Origin: Actinomycetota bacterium
Lineage (GTDB): Bacteria > Actinomycetota > Aquicultoria > Subteraquimicrobiales > Subteraquimicrobiaceae
NCBI GenBank assembly: GCA_030018275.1
Contig: JASEGB010000001.1
Coordinates: forward strand, 68,618-132,617
DNA length: 64,000 nt
Direction of reading: 5' to 3'
The position numbers were made by a program, and so were the translations under genes. Of this stretch, positions 9,391-17,437 are shown in pieces (within the stretch, counting starts at the first letter, position 1; every line of letters starts with the position of its first letter). A model generated the notes under the pieces. That model did no database searches, was not told the DNA's origin, and saw nothing but the letters and a program-made list of their open reading frames with translations.

Positions 9391-10139
9391 GCTCTCTCCT
9401 CCCTCTGCATCGAGAAAAATATGGACGTGAATATGGCGCCTCCACCGACTCCGATGCCTACCTCGAGCAAATCCAACATCACTTTCGCTAAGAAGTGCTG
9501 ATAATACGGTGATAGACCTGGGAGCATAAAGGACAGGAAATTGAGCCCGGAAAGCAATCCTATGAGTCCCACGATGAAAAAGGTAAACGGGGCTATGCCT
9601 TCAATGGAAACCCTTAAGCTTAGTGGAATCCTCCTCATACCAACCAGTAGACCGAATACTAAAGCGTAAATGATGAAAGCCGCTGCCATTATTGTCCCCC
9701 CTTGAAAACCGCCTCCAGGAGAAACGGTGCCAAAAGCTATCACATAAATCGCAAATAGCAGGATGAATGGAAAGATGATGCGGAGTATGGTGTAGACAAT
9801 CAAGCTCGATTTGACGGGGGAGACGTCCATCACGGAAAAACTGGTCTTCGCTTTCTCCCTCATGAGGAGAGCGAGCACGCCACAGAGGGCGGTAAATATC
9901 ACCGTTACCTCCCCCATGGTATCATATCCTCTATAGTTTAGGATGACAGCGGTAACGATATTTGGGCAAGCGGCCTCTTCCTTTCCCCTCTCAAGATAGC
10001 GTTTAGTAACTTCATAATCATTGGTGGGGTTCTTTAAGCTGCCCATAGGGGGTATGTCCACCACGGCCGAAAGCAACATCACCCAGAATACGAGCAAACA
10101 TATGACCATTAAAACCCATCTCATTGGGAACTTTCTCAT
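9387..10139 (-). CDS. mrpB: MbhE–MnhB fusion subunit (MrpB-like)
   Basis: A 250-residue protein joining two known modules. Residues of roughly 1–95 resemble the MbhE domain, with an N-terminal helix, an extracytoplasmic segment containing TAVILNYRGYDTMGEV, and a second helix. Roughly 110–250 is an MnhB/MrpB domain with GTVSPGGGFQGGTIMAAAF. In Mrp operons the first part is the C-terminal piece of MrpA. In Mbh operons it is a separate gene. Here it is fused to MrpB. It overlaps the downstream MrpC by 4 bp and the upstream MbhD-like gene by 4 bp. Confidence 0.9.
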   Translation of the reverse strand: MRKFPMRWVLMVICLLVFWVMLLSAVVDIPPMGSLKNPTNDYEVTKRYLERGKEEAACPNIVTAVILNYRGYDTMGEVTVIFTALCGVLALLMREKAKTSFSVMDVSPVKSSLIVYTILRIIFPFILLFAIYVIAFGTVSPGGGFQGGTIMAAAFIIYALVFGLLVGMRRIPLSLRVSIEGIAPFTFFIVGLIGLLSGLNFLSFMLPGLSPYYQHFLAKVMLDLLEVGIGVGGGAIFTSIFFSMQREERA

Positions 10140-10378
10140 TCTTCCCTCCGCGTGGTCTTGCTTATGGTCACAATGAACAAAACCGTAGTCAACCCGGCTC
10201 CCACGGCGGCTTCAGTCAGAGCGATATCCGGGGCACCAAGCTGTTGCCAAACTATGCACATGATGAGACTATATCCCGAGAAGATGAGCGCTGCCGCCAG
10301 TAAATCCTTCATGCGAACAACGGCCAACGCCGTGGCAATCAAGAATAGTAAAAGTAAAACGTCCAATCTCCAAATCAT
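10136..10378 (-). CDS. MbhD-like subunit (DUF4040)
   Basis: An 80-residue protein with three hydrophobic helices and the signature WQQLGAPDIALTEAAVGAGL, diagnostic of the MbhD/DUF4040 domain. In Bacillus-type Mrp this domain is part of MrpA; as a stand-alone gene it is the arrangement of Mbh hydrogenases and archaeal-type Mrp operons. It overlaps both neighbours by 4 bp, so translation is probably coupled. Confidence 0.9.
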   Translation of the reverse strand: MIWRLDVLLLLFLIATALAVVRMKDLLAAALIFSGYSLIMCIVWQQLGAPDIALTEAAVGAGLTTVLFIVTISKTTRREE

Positions 10379-10749
10379 TCCGCTTTTGCCTCCTTTTTCT
10401 CTTCAATTAAGGGAGGTGGTGCTACCTTCCTCCAAGGTTGAAGACCCCTTCTGAATGAGGCTCTGGCAATGGCGTGACCCATGGTCGGGCTGGATATCAA
10501 AACCAGAGCGAAAAGAACCAATATCTTAAGGGCATCAAAGGAAAATCTCTCGTATATTGCCAGTCCGAGCAAGATTGAGCACGCCCCCAAGGTGTCACAT
10601 TTGGTGGCGGCATGAGTTCGGCAGTAAAAATCGGGTAAGCGCAATATACCTGTGGTCCCAACGATAAAGAAGAATATTCCTATAACTGCAAAAATCATGG
10701 CGATTATGCGCGTGATTATCTCTATAATCTCAATCATGCTCCCAATCAC
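10375..10749 (-). CDS. mrpG: Na+/H+ antiporter subunit G (MrpG)
   Basis: A 124-residue membrane protein with three helices and the MrpG signature GTTGILRLPDFYCRTHAATKCDTLGA, of which LRLPDFYCRTHAA is the most conserved part. The C-terminus is a charged cytoplasmic tail rich in Lys and Glu. It overlaps MrpF upstream by 20 bp and the MbhD-like gene downstream by 4 bp. It is a small accessory subunit needed for complex assembly in studied Mrp systems. Confidence 0.92.
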   Translation of the reverse strand: MIGSMIEIIEIITRIIAMIFAVIGIFFFIVGTTGILRLPDFYCRTHAATKCDTLGACSILLGLAIYERFSFDALKILVLFALVLISSPTMGHAIARASFRRGLQPWRKVAPPPLIEEKKEAKAE

Positions 10750-11011
10750 CCCTTATCTTTCCAGTCTCCAGGTATCTTGCCGCTACGACGGTAATAATGA
10801 AGTTTAACAGACCATAAACCAGAGCCACATCCAAATACATCGCCTGACGGAATATATAGGCTATGAGTACCAAAATTACCAGGGTTTTAGTACCCACGAT
10901 GTTCACGGCGAGGATCCTATCGGGGACAGTTGGACCCCGAAATGCCCTGTACAGACAGAGAAAGGCATTGGCTATTAAAATTATTCCAACATATAAGTAA
11001 AACGTGCTCAC
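10730..11011 (-). CDS. mrpF: Na+/H+ antiporter subunit F (MrpF)
   Basis: A 93-residue membrane protein with three helices. Motifs RAFRGPTVPDRILAVN and YLDVALVYGLLNFI are the MrpF signature, including the conserved Asp residues in and near the helices. Its start overlaps the MrpE stop by 4 bp. It probably lines part of the ion path together with MrpG and MrpC. Confidence 0.92.
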   Translation of the reverse strand: MSTFYLYVGIILIANAFLCLYRAFRGPTVPDRILAVNIVGTKTLVILVLIAYIFRQAMYLDVALVYGLLNFIITVVAARYLETGKIRGDWEHD

Positions 11012-11499
11012 TTTTCTTTCTCCTTATATACCCCAATGACGTGCTCCTGAAGGGTCCAACCGAAGATGCTCTCGACATGTTCTTCAGCGAGGCAATGAAT
11101 GAAAAAGGTGTTATCCCGAATGTCAACGGTTAGCGTACCTGGGGTAAGCGTTATGGAATTAGCCATGGTGATTTGGGCAAGATGAGAGTCCAAGGGAAAT
11201 TCGAATCTTATGATTATGGGACTTATTGGCAATCTGGGATCGAGAACCCTCTCCGCCACATCGATGTTTGCTTTGATGATTTGGGTAATCAAATAGGGAA
11301 CGTAAAGTATAAAACGTCCAAGTTGCTTCCTTGACATCTTGATTGTCTCCATATGACCAGCTAATAATCCTCGGCAGAGAATGGCGACAAAGGTGGACAA
11401 AATAAGACCGATTATTAAAATGGCAACTTTGAAACTCGCCGTAAGAATGATCCAAAAAATCCACAGCGAAAAAGTTAAAATAATGGTCTTCTTATCCAT
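11008..11499 (-). CDS. mrpE: Na+/H+ antiporter subunit E (MrpE)
   Basis: A 163-residue protein with two to three N-terminal helices and a soluble C-terminal domain. The MrpE signature is visible in the amphipathic stretch YVPYLITQIIKANIDVAERVL and in ANSITLTPGTLTVDI. It is the first gene of the operon, with GAGG in front of the ATG. MrpE-F-G order followed by MbhD is the order of mbhA-B-C-D, so the operon is Mbh-like rather than Bacillus-like (mrpA first). Confidence 0.92.
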   Translation of the reverse strand: MDKKTIILTFSLWIFWIILTASFKVAILIIGLILSTFVAILCRGLLAGHMETIKMSRKQLGRFILYVPYLITQIIKANIDVAERVLDPRLPISPIIIRFEFPLDSHLAQITMANSITLTPGTLTVDIRDNTFFIHCLAEEHVESIFGWTLQEHVIGVYKEKEK

Positions 11500-11574
11500 A
11501 TTCCAACCTCAATTAGTGAATTTTTTCTCAAAAACTTTTGAAAAACTCCCACCAAAAATTCAAAAAATCTAAGG

Positions 11575-11580
11575 ATTATA
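11575..11580 (-). promoter_or_regulatory. Possible -10 box of the antiporter operon promoter
   Basis: The minus strand reads TATAAT exactly, 76 bases upstream of the MrpE start, in the only gap (11500–11586) before the operon. No convincing -35 hexamer is seen at 16–18 bp; the region upstream would lie inside the end of the diguanylate cyclase gene. It may be an extended or weak sigma-A promoter. Confidence 0.35.
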
Positions 11581-11586
11581 CCGAGA

Positions 11587-12474
11587 TTAGTCCTCTCTAA
11601 CTTGCTCCTTAGGGACAGACTCGCGAGAATAAATGCAAACCCTATTTCTTCCAGACTCCTTAGCCGAATATAGTGCTTGATCCGCGTTAACAATTAATTC
11701 AGTATCATCGCCAGCATTGTAGGGATAAATGGCTACACCCGCACTTATAGTCTTTTTGACCCTGGGATTCTCCACGTCACCTTCGAATTCCTCTGCTTCT
11801 ACGGCTTTCCTTATCCGCTCAGCCACAATCCCCGCTTCTTTCGCCACGCCTGGTAGGAGCACTGCGAATTCTTCTCCTCCATATCTGGCCACGATATCTA
11901 TATCCCTCAGCCTTCTCCTAATGATCTTTGCGAGCCTGTTCAAAAGTTTGTTTCCTTTCACGTGTCCAAAGGTATCATTAAACTCCTTGAAATGATCGAT
12001 ATCTATCATGATCAAAGAAAGGGGCATTCCAAACCTATCAGCCCTTTTTACCTCCTCATTCAGTCGATCTATGAAATAGCTATAGTTATAAAGACCAGTT
12101 AATTTATCATGAATGGAGAGCCGTTCCAACAAAGCTTGCTGTGCCTTTTGTTTTGCAGATAAAAAGCCAAATATTATCCCCGATACAAAGAAGATGAAAG
12201 TACCAAGGGATATCTCGTAAATAAGATTGACCAAATTTCCAGTGATTAAACCCAGAGAAACTTCCCTATATAGCCATAAAGCCATCAACCCAATGCTCAA
12301 TAATCCAGTGACTATAGCTCCTACCACATCGAAGGTGAGAGCGGCGATGAAAATGGGGATAATGTAGAGATACCAATATAACTGTAACTCGCGCGTGTAA
12401 TAAATGAGCAAAGATACAAAGGCCAAACTGATGAAAACCAAAAGCAAATATCTCAAGCGAATTGCCGGTCTCAT
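11587..12474 (-). CDS. Membrane-bound diguanylate cyclase (GGDEF domain)
   Basis: A 295-residue protein. Residues 1–105 form about four membrane helices, followed by a short linker and a GGDEF domain from about 118 to 285. The active-site signature is GGEEF at 199–203, one of the two catalytically active forms. An inhibitory I-site RDID lies at 190–193, at the usual spacing. The product should make cyclic di-GMP at the membrane and be feedback-inhibited. No EAL domain or sensory domain apart from the helices is seen. It is a single gene ahead of the antiporter operon. The pilB paralogues in the same window carry N-terminal domains that can bind c-di-GMP in related proteins. Confidence 0.93.
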   Translation of the reverse strand: MRPAIRLRYLLLVFISLAFVSLLIYYTRELQLYWYLYIIPIFIAALTFDVVGAIVTGLLSIGLMALWLYREVSLGLITGNLVNLIYEISLGTFIFFVSGIIFGFLSAKQKAQQALLERLSIHDKLTGLYNYSYFIDRLNEEVKRADRFGMPLSLIMIDIDHFKEFNDTFGHVKGNKLLNRLAKIIRRRLRDIDIVARYGGEEFAVLLPGVAKEAGIVAERIRKAVEAEEFEGDVENPRVKKTISAGVAIYPYNAGDDTELIVNADQALYSAKESGRNRVCIYSRESVPKEQVRED

Positions 12475-12676
12475 TACCGTTTTCCCTTCTAGAAATTTTC
12501 CCTATAATTTTACAACATAAAGCCCGAAATTTCTCTTATTTTCCGAAGATAAACCAAATTAAATTTAACTTATTTATATACTTAAATGCAAGCTTTTTTA
12601 ATCCTATGAGAGCGTTCTAACAATTGGTGATTCACTTTTCAGAACCCACCACTTGGTAGACTGGATTACATTCTCT

Positions 12677-13118
12677 TCAGTTTAACATATGCCAAGTGAG
12701 CTTCTTTAGCCAATCTTCCCCGCTGTAGGTTGAGTTTATCTTCTCCCTCCAGATATCGAGATAGGTCTGGATGTAACGTTCCGAACGAAAGATCTCCATG
12801 GGCCTATACATCCTCCTAAATTCTCTGTTTGTCCGCTCCACGTGGCTTGTGGTCCTTCTCGCAAAGGGAAGCTTATAAGATAAGTTAAGTGATTTAATCC
12901 GAAACCAGAAGCCCTTAAGATGCTCTGGCAGACCTCGGGCTCCTCTCTCCTCCAGCGGGATAAGAAGGCTTTGAGCTTTTCTTGGGCGGGCTCTAAGGTT
13001 TTCTCCTCGAAGATGGCCTTGGCCTGGGATAGAAGAGCATTCCGCCTCGTCTTATCCCTGGCTAAGAGGGCCACATTTCTGTAGATATGCCAGAGGCATT
13101 GGCCCTCACAAGGATTGT
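12677..13118 (-). pseudogene. IS256/Mutator-family transposase remnant, frameshifted
   Basis: Only the C-terminal third remains. The 5' part reads CEGQCLWHIYRNVALLARDKTRR, equivalent to the conserved QRCxVHKxRN region of IS256-type transposases. It continues in frame to about 12870. The reading frame then shifts, and the conserved LPFARRTTSHVERTNREFRR segment and C-terminus (ending KKLTWHMLN at 12677) lie in another frame. The catalytic N-terminal two thirds are absent. Bases 12600–12676 may hold the end of the old element. It is a dead relic. Confidence 0.8.
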
Positions 13119-13228
13119 TCAGCAGATCTCATTTTTTCTATTTCCTCTTGGAATACTTTCAGTGCGGCTTTCGCTCTTTCGCAATCACGATAGGTAGCCC
13201 AAATAATGCAATCGGCAGGATCCTTCAT
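13106..13228 (-). CDS. Small ORF downstream of the HEPN gene, probably truncated
   Basis: A 40-codon reading frame starting at an ATG with AGGCGAG upstream, 43 bp after the HEPN gene's stop. It begins MKDPADCIIWATYRDCERAK and is predicted to be helical. Its last four codons overlap the start of the IS256 remnant, so the original gene may have been longer and cut by that insertion. No family is recognised. Given its place after a HEPN gene it could be the remains of a partner protein. Confidence 0.3.
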   Translation of the reverse strand: MKDPADCIIWATYRDCERAKAALKVFQEEIEKMRSAEQSL

Positions 13229-13271
13229 AGAATCTCGCCTAAAATTGCGCAGAGGGCCTTTAAAATTGGGC

Positions 13272-13775
13272 TTATTCTGGCAGTTTCCTCTTAAGCTCCT
13301 CCTCGATCTGGTCGAGCAGATTTTCTACTATTGAAATGCAGTAATTAGCGTCTTCTGCTGTTACTTTCTCTCCTCTATGCATTATCCTATTCCTCGTGGG
13401 GATAATCTTATTTTCGAAATCGCTCCACCCTTTAAATTTCTGAGGATCTATGTTCCATAGTCTTTGGACTAGTTCCCTGAACTTACCAGTCATCCTTGGA
13501 CCTCTACCAAATATTTGCTCCAAGAAAAAGTCAGCTAAGTCTGGTGCGTTCTGGAACAATCTTTCCTGAAAATATGGTCTTAAGATCGCCTCCCTGGCAA
13601 AAAATTCAAACGCCGTAACTGGCCGAATATAAGCACTAGCATAAAATCCATTTTGGATAAGTCTCCTTGCTTCCTGAAGAAACTCGTCTGTTCTTTTCCT
13701 CTTACCGTCAACAACCTTTCTTGTTAAACTGAATTTCCAAGCAACAACCCTGAGTACGATGTCAGAACTTCCCAT
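13272..13775 (-). CDS. HEPN-domain protein (putative RNase-type toxin or nucleic-acid-binding protein)
   Basis: A 167-residue, mostly helical protein. Residues 20–60 contain an EFLQEARRLIQNGFYASAYI helix pair typical of HEPN folds, and near residue 130 is TRNRIMHRGE. This matches the HEPN RX4-6H motif, with an Asn after the Arg as in catalytically competent RNase members. The final helices are charged (LLDQIEEELKRK). No MNT nucleotidyltransferase antitoxin is next to it. It lies between IS110 and IS256 relics, so it is probably a horizontally acquired accessory gene. The function is inferred from the motif only. Confidence 0.6.
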   Translation of the reverse strand: MGSSDIVLRVVAWKFSLTRKVVDGKRKRTDEFLQEARRLIQNGFYASAYIRPVTAFEFFAREAILRPYFQERLFQNAPDLADFFLEQIFGRGPRMTGKFRELVQRLWNIDPQKFKGWSDFENKIIPTRNRIMHRGEKVTAEDANYCISIVENLLDQIEEELKRKLPE

Positions 13776-13807
13776 TTAAAAAGTCAAGTAAAAATAGAAA
13801 GTTTTTT

Positions 13808-15012
13808 CTAAGCAGCCTTCTCCATTTCCTCTTTTAAAATATAATCTCGATCCTCTTTTAACATCTTAAAAATAACTTTTATTAGCTGTCTGGCAAGGCA
13901 ACGTAAAGTATGGTTATGCTCTTTTCCTTCAGCTCGTTTTTTAGCATAGTAGGTCATGGATTCTGGAACGAATCGAATTGTAGAGCCTGCAATTGCAATC
14001 ATGGTTGCTTTACATATTTTATTAGCTTTGTAAACAACTTTTGTTGTTTTCTTTTTACCAGAATCATCATCTATACAGGCTACACCACAGTAGATGGCAA
14101 GTTGCCTTTCATTTTTAAACCTGTCGATATTACCAATTTCCCCAACAAATCTGCTTGAGAGTTTTGTTCCTATCCCAGGGATATTTTTAATCGCTTAGCT
14201 TCTGGACTCTTTTCTCCCATCTCTTTAAGCTTCTTATCCACTATTTCAATCTCGTCTTTTAATTCCAAAATGCGCCGCGCATATGACAATATAATCATTT
14301 TGTAAATATCTACCAGTTCTTTAACATATTTTATATTGCGCAGGTCTTCCAATATTAAAGAAGCTTGTTTTTCCCCAATCATTTTTATTTTCAGTAAAGA
14401 CCTAAGAGTAAGTTTTTTATAGCTCGAAAAATCAGGGTATTTTGCCAAAAGCCTTAACATCTTCTTGCTATCTATATCGCCAAGCTCTAATATATCAGGA
14501 CATACTTCCAATAGCTTCTTTCTAAGCCGGTTTTGTAGCCTTGTCTTCTCATCTATCAAAGTTTGTTGATGCCGGGACAATATTTTTAACTTCTCATTGA
14601 TTCCTTTTATCTTCTCTAATGGAATGAGTGCCTTCTCATCTTCAGCGTTTAAATAATCTCTTAATTTCAGCATCTTTGCTAACATTTTTGCGTCTCGCCT
14701 GTCGCTTCGCCATTCTGCTCCAAATACATCCCGAAACCGTTTTAATTTTAGGTTATCTACATTGTACAAAGTAAATCCCTGCTCTATGAGTATCCGGTCA
14801 AATGGGGCTCCGTATCCATTCTTTCCTTCAATCCCAAAAGATACTATCCCTTCTTCTCTTTCCTCGATTTCTCTGAACTCTTTGACAGCTTTATCAAATT
14901 CGCTGAGTTTGTGGGCTATCTTCTTATCGTACAATACTTTTTCTTCATCGTTCATAACAATTATGTGATGATGCTTACTGCCAACGTCTACTCCTCCGGA
15001 TAATCTTTTCAC
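13808..15012 (-). pseudogene. IS110-family transposase with an internal frameshift
   Basis: The N-terminal 280 residues (15012–14170) form a DEDD/RuvC-like domain starting VDVGSKHHHIIVMNDEEKV, followed by a coiled-coil segment. The frame breaks near an A5 run (plus-strand T5 at 14184–14188). Translation resumes in the -1 frame with IPGIGTKLSSRFVGEIG and GVACIDDDSGKK, and ends at 13808. These are the conserved helix-hairpin-helix and transposase_20 parts, including the expected Ser in the AGSTIRF region. Joined, the protein would be about 400 residues, normal for IS110. A single indel inactivates it, unless translation shifts frame. Confidence 0.85.
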
Positions 15013-15300
15013 TTGCTTTACCTCCTTTTACGTTTGATTTGATGTTCTATGGCTCTGCCAATACCCTTTATCCCGTCTATAATAGCCACTTAAAGGCATC
15101 TTCCCATTAGACAAGGTATTGGCAGGGGAACATCCGGCAGTTCTGACAGAGTCACCTTATTCCAACATTATGTTGGACTGACACCGCTGGCCACAAATGC
15201 TCCCCTTGCCATTTATTATTCATATCACATAAAGAAGGCTACTTGACTTCATTCCCCCTTTTTTACTCTTATTATTTAATTATAGAACTGTTTTGAAGTT
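15013..15300 (-). ncRNA. Candidate IS110 bridge RNA and 5' non-coding end
   Basis: This non-coding stretch lies directly upstream of the IS110 transposase, where IS110-group elements encode their bridge RNA. Two long complementary pairs are visible. Arms 15055–15065 (CTGCCAATACC) and 15115–15125 (GGTATTGGCAG) pair perfectly over 11 bp around a 49-nt loop. Arms 15121–15133 and 15197–15210 pair almost perfectly around a 63-nt loop, which contains a 17-bp palindrome at 15161–15177 (TCCAACAT on one side). Two successive large internal loops match the target-binding and donor-binding loop layout known for bridge RNAs. Exact ends and guide bases cannot be fixed by eye. Confidence 0.5.
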
Positions 15301-15496
15301 GTGTAGATTAGATAGATTATTTTGGGGGGAATGAGTGTAGCAAATCGGAGACGATTTTCATTCCAAAATTCGGTTGTCTGGTTCATGCTCTAAAATGTTG
15401 AGTGAAACTGAATCGCAGTGATATTTTCGTCGGAGACTGCAAATTTCTCCCTTAAATTATTTGCAGTTTCGGTTAAAATAGCTGGAGATAATCACA
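15301..15496. other. Intergenic region between IS110 left end and flavin reductase
   Basis: No gene is seen. A GGGGGGAATGA tract at about 15324–15335 is an inverted copy of TTCATTCCCCC at about 15248–15258 inside the IS110 end region. The pair could mark the element boundary or form a long-loop hairpin. The rest is unremarkable. Confidence 0.3.
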
Positions 15497-16048
15497 TCAT
15501 TTCGACTTTTGGGGTCTGGCGATTCTTTCGGGGATGGCGAAATTTTCTCCACCCAGGTGCATGAGGGGTTTTGCTTTGAGCAGATCAAATTCCCCTTCAC
15601 GGAAGAACTCATCCTTTACCTCAGCATTTAACACTCTGCCAACCACAATTACGTGGTCTCCCGCCTCTTTTTCAAACTCCAATGTACATTCAAACCAACC
15701 TATGCACTCCTCAATACCAGGGGCTTTAACGATCTTTGATTTTCTCTCAGTGAGACCAGATTCCCTGATCTCACTTACCCCTTTGGGGAAAGACTTGCCA
15801 CAAATCCATAGTTCATCGAGGATTTCCTCTGGGGCGATGTTGACCACGAATTCCCGAGTTTCTCTGATATTCGCCAAAGTGTGTCTCTGAGGTGCCAAGG
15901 CAAAAGCGATCAAGGGAGGAGTGCGTGAAACCGGCATCACGAAACTGAAGGGAGCCGCATTCGTCCTTCCCCGAGCGTCGATGGTTGAAATGAGCACCGC
16001 TGGTCTCGGTGCCAAAATCTTGTAGAAATTCCCCAGTTCAAGTTTCAT
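15497..16048 (-). CDS. Flavin reductase-like FMN-binding protein
   Basis: A 183-residue protein of the flavin reductase-like (split-barrel) family. The N-terminus ILAPRPAVLISTIDARGRTNAAPFSF is the FMN-binding strand and loop. PLIAFALAPQRHTLANIRETREFVVNI and the central ECIGWFECTLEFEKEAGDHVIVVGRV are typical of the family. Such proteins transfer electrons from NAD(P)H through FMN, or act as flavoredoxins, in anaerobes. It stands alone, ahead of the mobile-element region, and no partner oxygenase or rubredoxin is adjacent. The substrate cannot be deduced. Confidence 0.85.
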   Translation of the reverse strand: MKLELGNFYKILAPRPAVLISTIDARGRTNAAPFSFVMPVSRTPPLIAFALAPQRHTLANIRETREFVVNIAPEEILDELWICGKSFPKGVSEIRESGLTERKSKIVKAPGIEECIGWFECTLEFEKEAGDHVIVVGRVLNAEVKDEFFREGEFDLLKAKPLMHLGGENFAIPERIARPQKSK

Positions 16049-16094
16049 TATGCTCCCTCCTAAATACCCTCATTTTAATTCCCAGTATCACCGC

Positions 16095-16115
16095 TTATCA
16101 CCGCGTAGGTGATAA
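16095..16115. repeat. 21-bp palindromic repeat, copy 1
   Basis: The sequence TTATCACC-GCGTA-GGTGATAA is a perfect 8-bp hairpin with a 5-nt loop, starting 13 bp after the rluB stop. The exact reverse complement of all 21 bases recurs near 21359–21379 downstream of deoB. Both copies are preceded in the transcript by AAAAACCAT. It may be a transcript-end hairpin without a strong U-tract, or an interspersed palindrome. Confidence 0.6.
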
Positions 16116-16127
16116 TTATGGTTTTTA

Positions 16128-16853
16128 TTATTTTAAACCTATGGTTTTACGAAGGGCTTTTATCTCAGATGGATGTAGAAAGCGGTAACGACCGGGGGGC
16201 AGATATCCCAACTCGATGGGACCAAGGGAAATCCTCCTTAGCCTTATGACCGGATGTCCCACCTTCTCAAACATCCTTCTGACCTGGCGCTTACGTCCTT
16301 CCCAAATCGTGATCTCCACCACCGTGCTCTCCCTCCCTCTCTCGAGGACATCGACTTTTGCCGAAGCGGTCAGCCCATCTTCCAAGACCACTCCCCTTCG
16401 CAACATCCGCAGGATAGTCTCCTCTGGATGACCTCTGACCTCAGCCAGATAGGTTTTTTCCACCTTATATCGGGGATGAGTTAGGCGATAAGCTAGCTCT
16501 CCATCGTTGGTGAGTAGGAGTAAACCCTCCGATTCCCTATCCAATCGACCGACGGGAAAAACTCTGGTCTCCTCCTCGATTAAATCCACGATGGTCGGTC
16601 TATTGAAGGGATCCATCATCGTGGTGAGATAACCCGCCGGTTTATTGAGTAGGATATAGAGCCTTTCCGCGGTGAACTGGAGCGCCTTACCATTTACCTC
16701 GATTTTGTCCTCGCTGGGGTCGACCTTTGCCCCCAACGTTTGGACGACCTGACCGTTGACTTTGACGCGACCTTCGAGGATAAGATGCTCACATTTCCGT
16801 CGGGAGGCTACCCCCGCTTGAGCCATGACCTTATGAAGCCTCTCCAACCTCAC
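16128..16853 (-). CDS. rluB: 23S rRNA pseudouridine synthase RluB
   Basis: A 241-residue RsuA/RluB-family pseudouridine synthase. Residues 1–60 are an S4 RNA-binding domain (LHKVMAQAGVASRRKCEHLI). The catalytic domain has the GRLDRESEGLL motif with the nucleophile Asp105, and LLNKPAGYLTT and EGRKRQVRRMFEKVGHPV, the C-terminal signature of this subfamily. It modifies a uridine in 23S rRNA, by family knowledge U2605. Its start overlaps the scpB stop by 4 bp, the classic scpA–scpB–rluB arrangement. Confidence 0.94.
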   Translation of the reverse strand: MRLERLHKVMAQAGVASRRKCEHLILEGRVKVNGQVVQTLGAKVDPSEDKIEVNGKALQFTAERLYILLNKPAGYLTTMMDPFNRPTIVDLIEEETRVFPVGRLDRESEGLLLLTNDGELAYRLTHPRYKVEKTYLAEVRGHPEETILRMLRRGVVLEDGLTASAKVDVLERGRESTVVEITIWEGRKRQVRRMFEKVGHPVIRLRRISLGPIELGYLPPGRYRFLHPSEIKALRKTIGLK

Positions 16854-17434
16854 TCACTTTCACCCTCTTCTCTCGTGGTTAACTTCTGTATTATTTCTTT
16901 TCTGGTCCTCTCATCGGGTTCAAACTCCTTTAAAGGAGGTAAATCGGAGAGATCCTTTAGACCGAATGTCTCCAGGAAAACCTGAGTTGTTCCATAGAGT
17001 ATGGGTTGTCCCGGTGAATTTGCCCGACCCATCTCACGGATCAACCCCTTCTCAAGCAGTGAATTAAGCACGGTTCCGGCATCCACCCCTCGAATGGAGC
17101 TTATTTGGGCCTTAGTCACCGGCTGTTTATAAGCGATGATGGCCAGGGTCTCCAAAGCTGCTTGAGTGAGCCGCCTCTGATCCCAGGAAAGGACGAGCTT
17201 CTCAACGTAAGGAGCATATCCGGGATGAGTATAAAGTCTGTAACCGCCGGCGATCTCTCGAAGCTGAAAACCCCGACCCTGCTTTCGATATTCCTCCCCG
17301 AGCTCATCGAGGATTCTCTTGATGGTGACTTCGTCAACCTCCACTATTTCACTCATTTTCCGCAGGGAAAGAGGTTCAGTGGTCACGAAGAGGAGTGATT
17401 CAATTATTCCCCTTAATTCCGTGAGTTCCATCAT
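16850..17434 (-). CDS. scpB: Segregation and condensation protein B
   Basis: A 194-residue ScpB made of two winged-helix domains. ELRGIIESLLFVTTEPLS opens the first, and QAALETLAIIAYKQPVTKAQI with IRGVDAGTVLNSLLEKGLI are the strongly conserved second-domain motifs. It forms the SMC–ScpA–ScpB condensin complex that compacts and separates chromosomes. It overlaps rluB by 4 bp and follows scpA by 3 bp. Confidence 0.95.
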   Translation of the reverse strand: MMELTELRGIIESLLFVTTEPLSLRKMSEIVEVDEVTIKRILDELGEEYRKQGRGFQLREIAGGYRLYTHPGYAPYVEKLVLSWDQRRLTQAALETLAIIAYKQPVTKAQISSIRGVDAGTVLNSLLEKGLIREMGRANSPGQPILYGTTQVFLETFGLKDLSDLPPLKEFEPDERTRKEIIQKLTTREEGESE

Positions 17435-17437
17435 CTT

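Noticed and set aside
14184-14190. Programmed -1 frameshift in the IS110 transposase
   Set aside because: The codon phase of the A5 run does not make a canonical X-XXY-YYZ heptamer, and IS110 elements normally use one uninterrupted frame.
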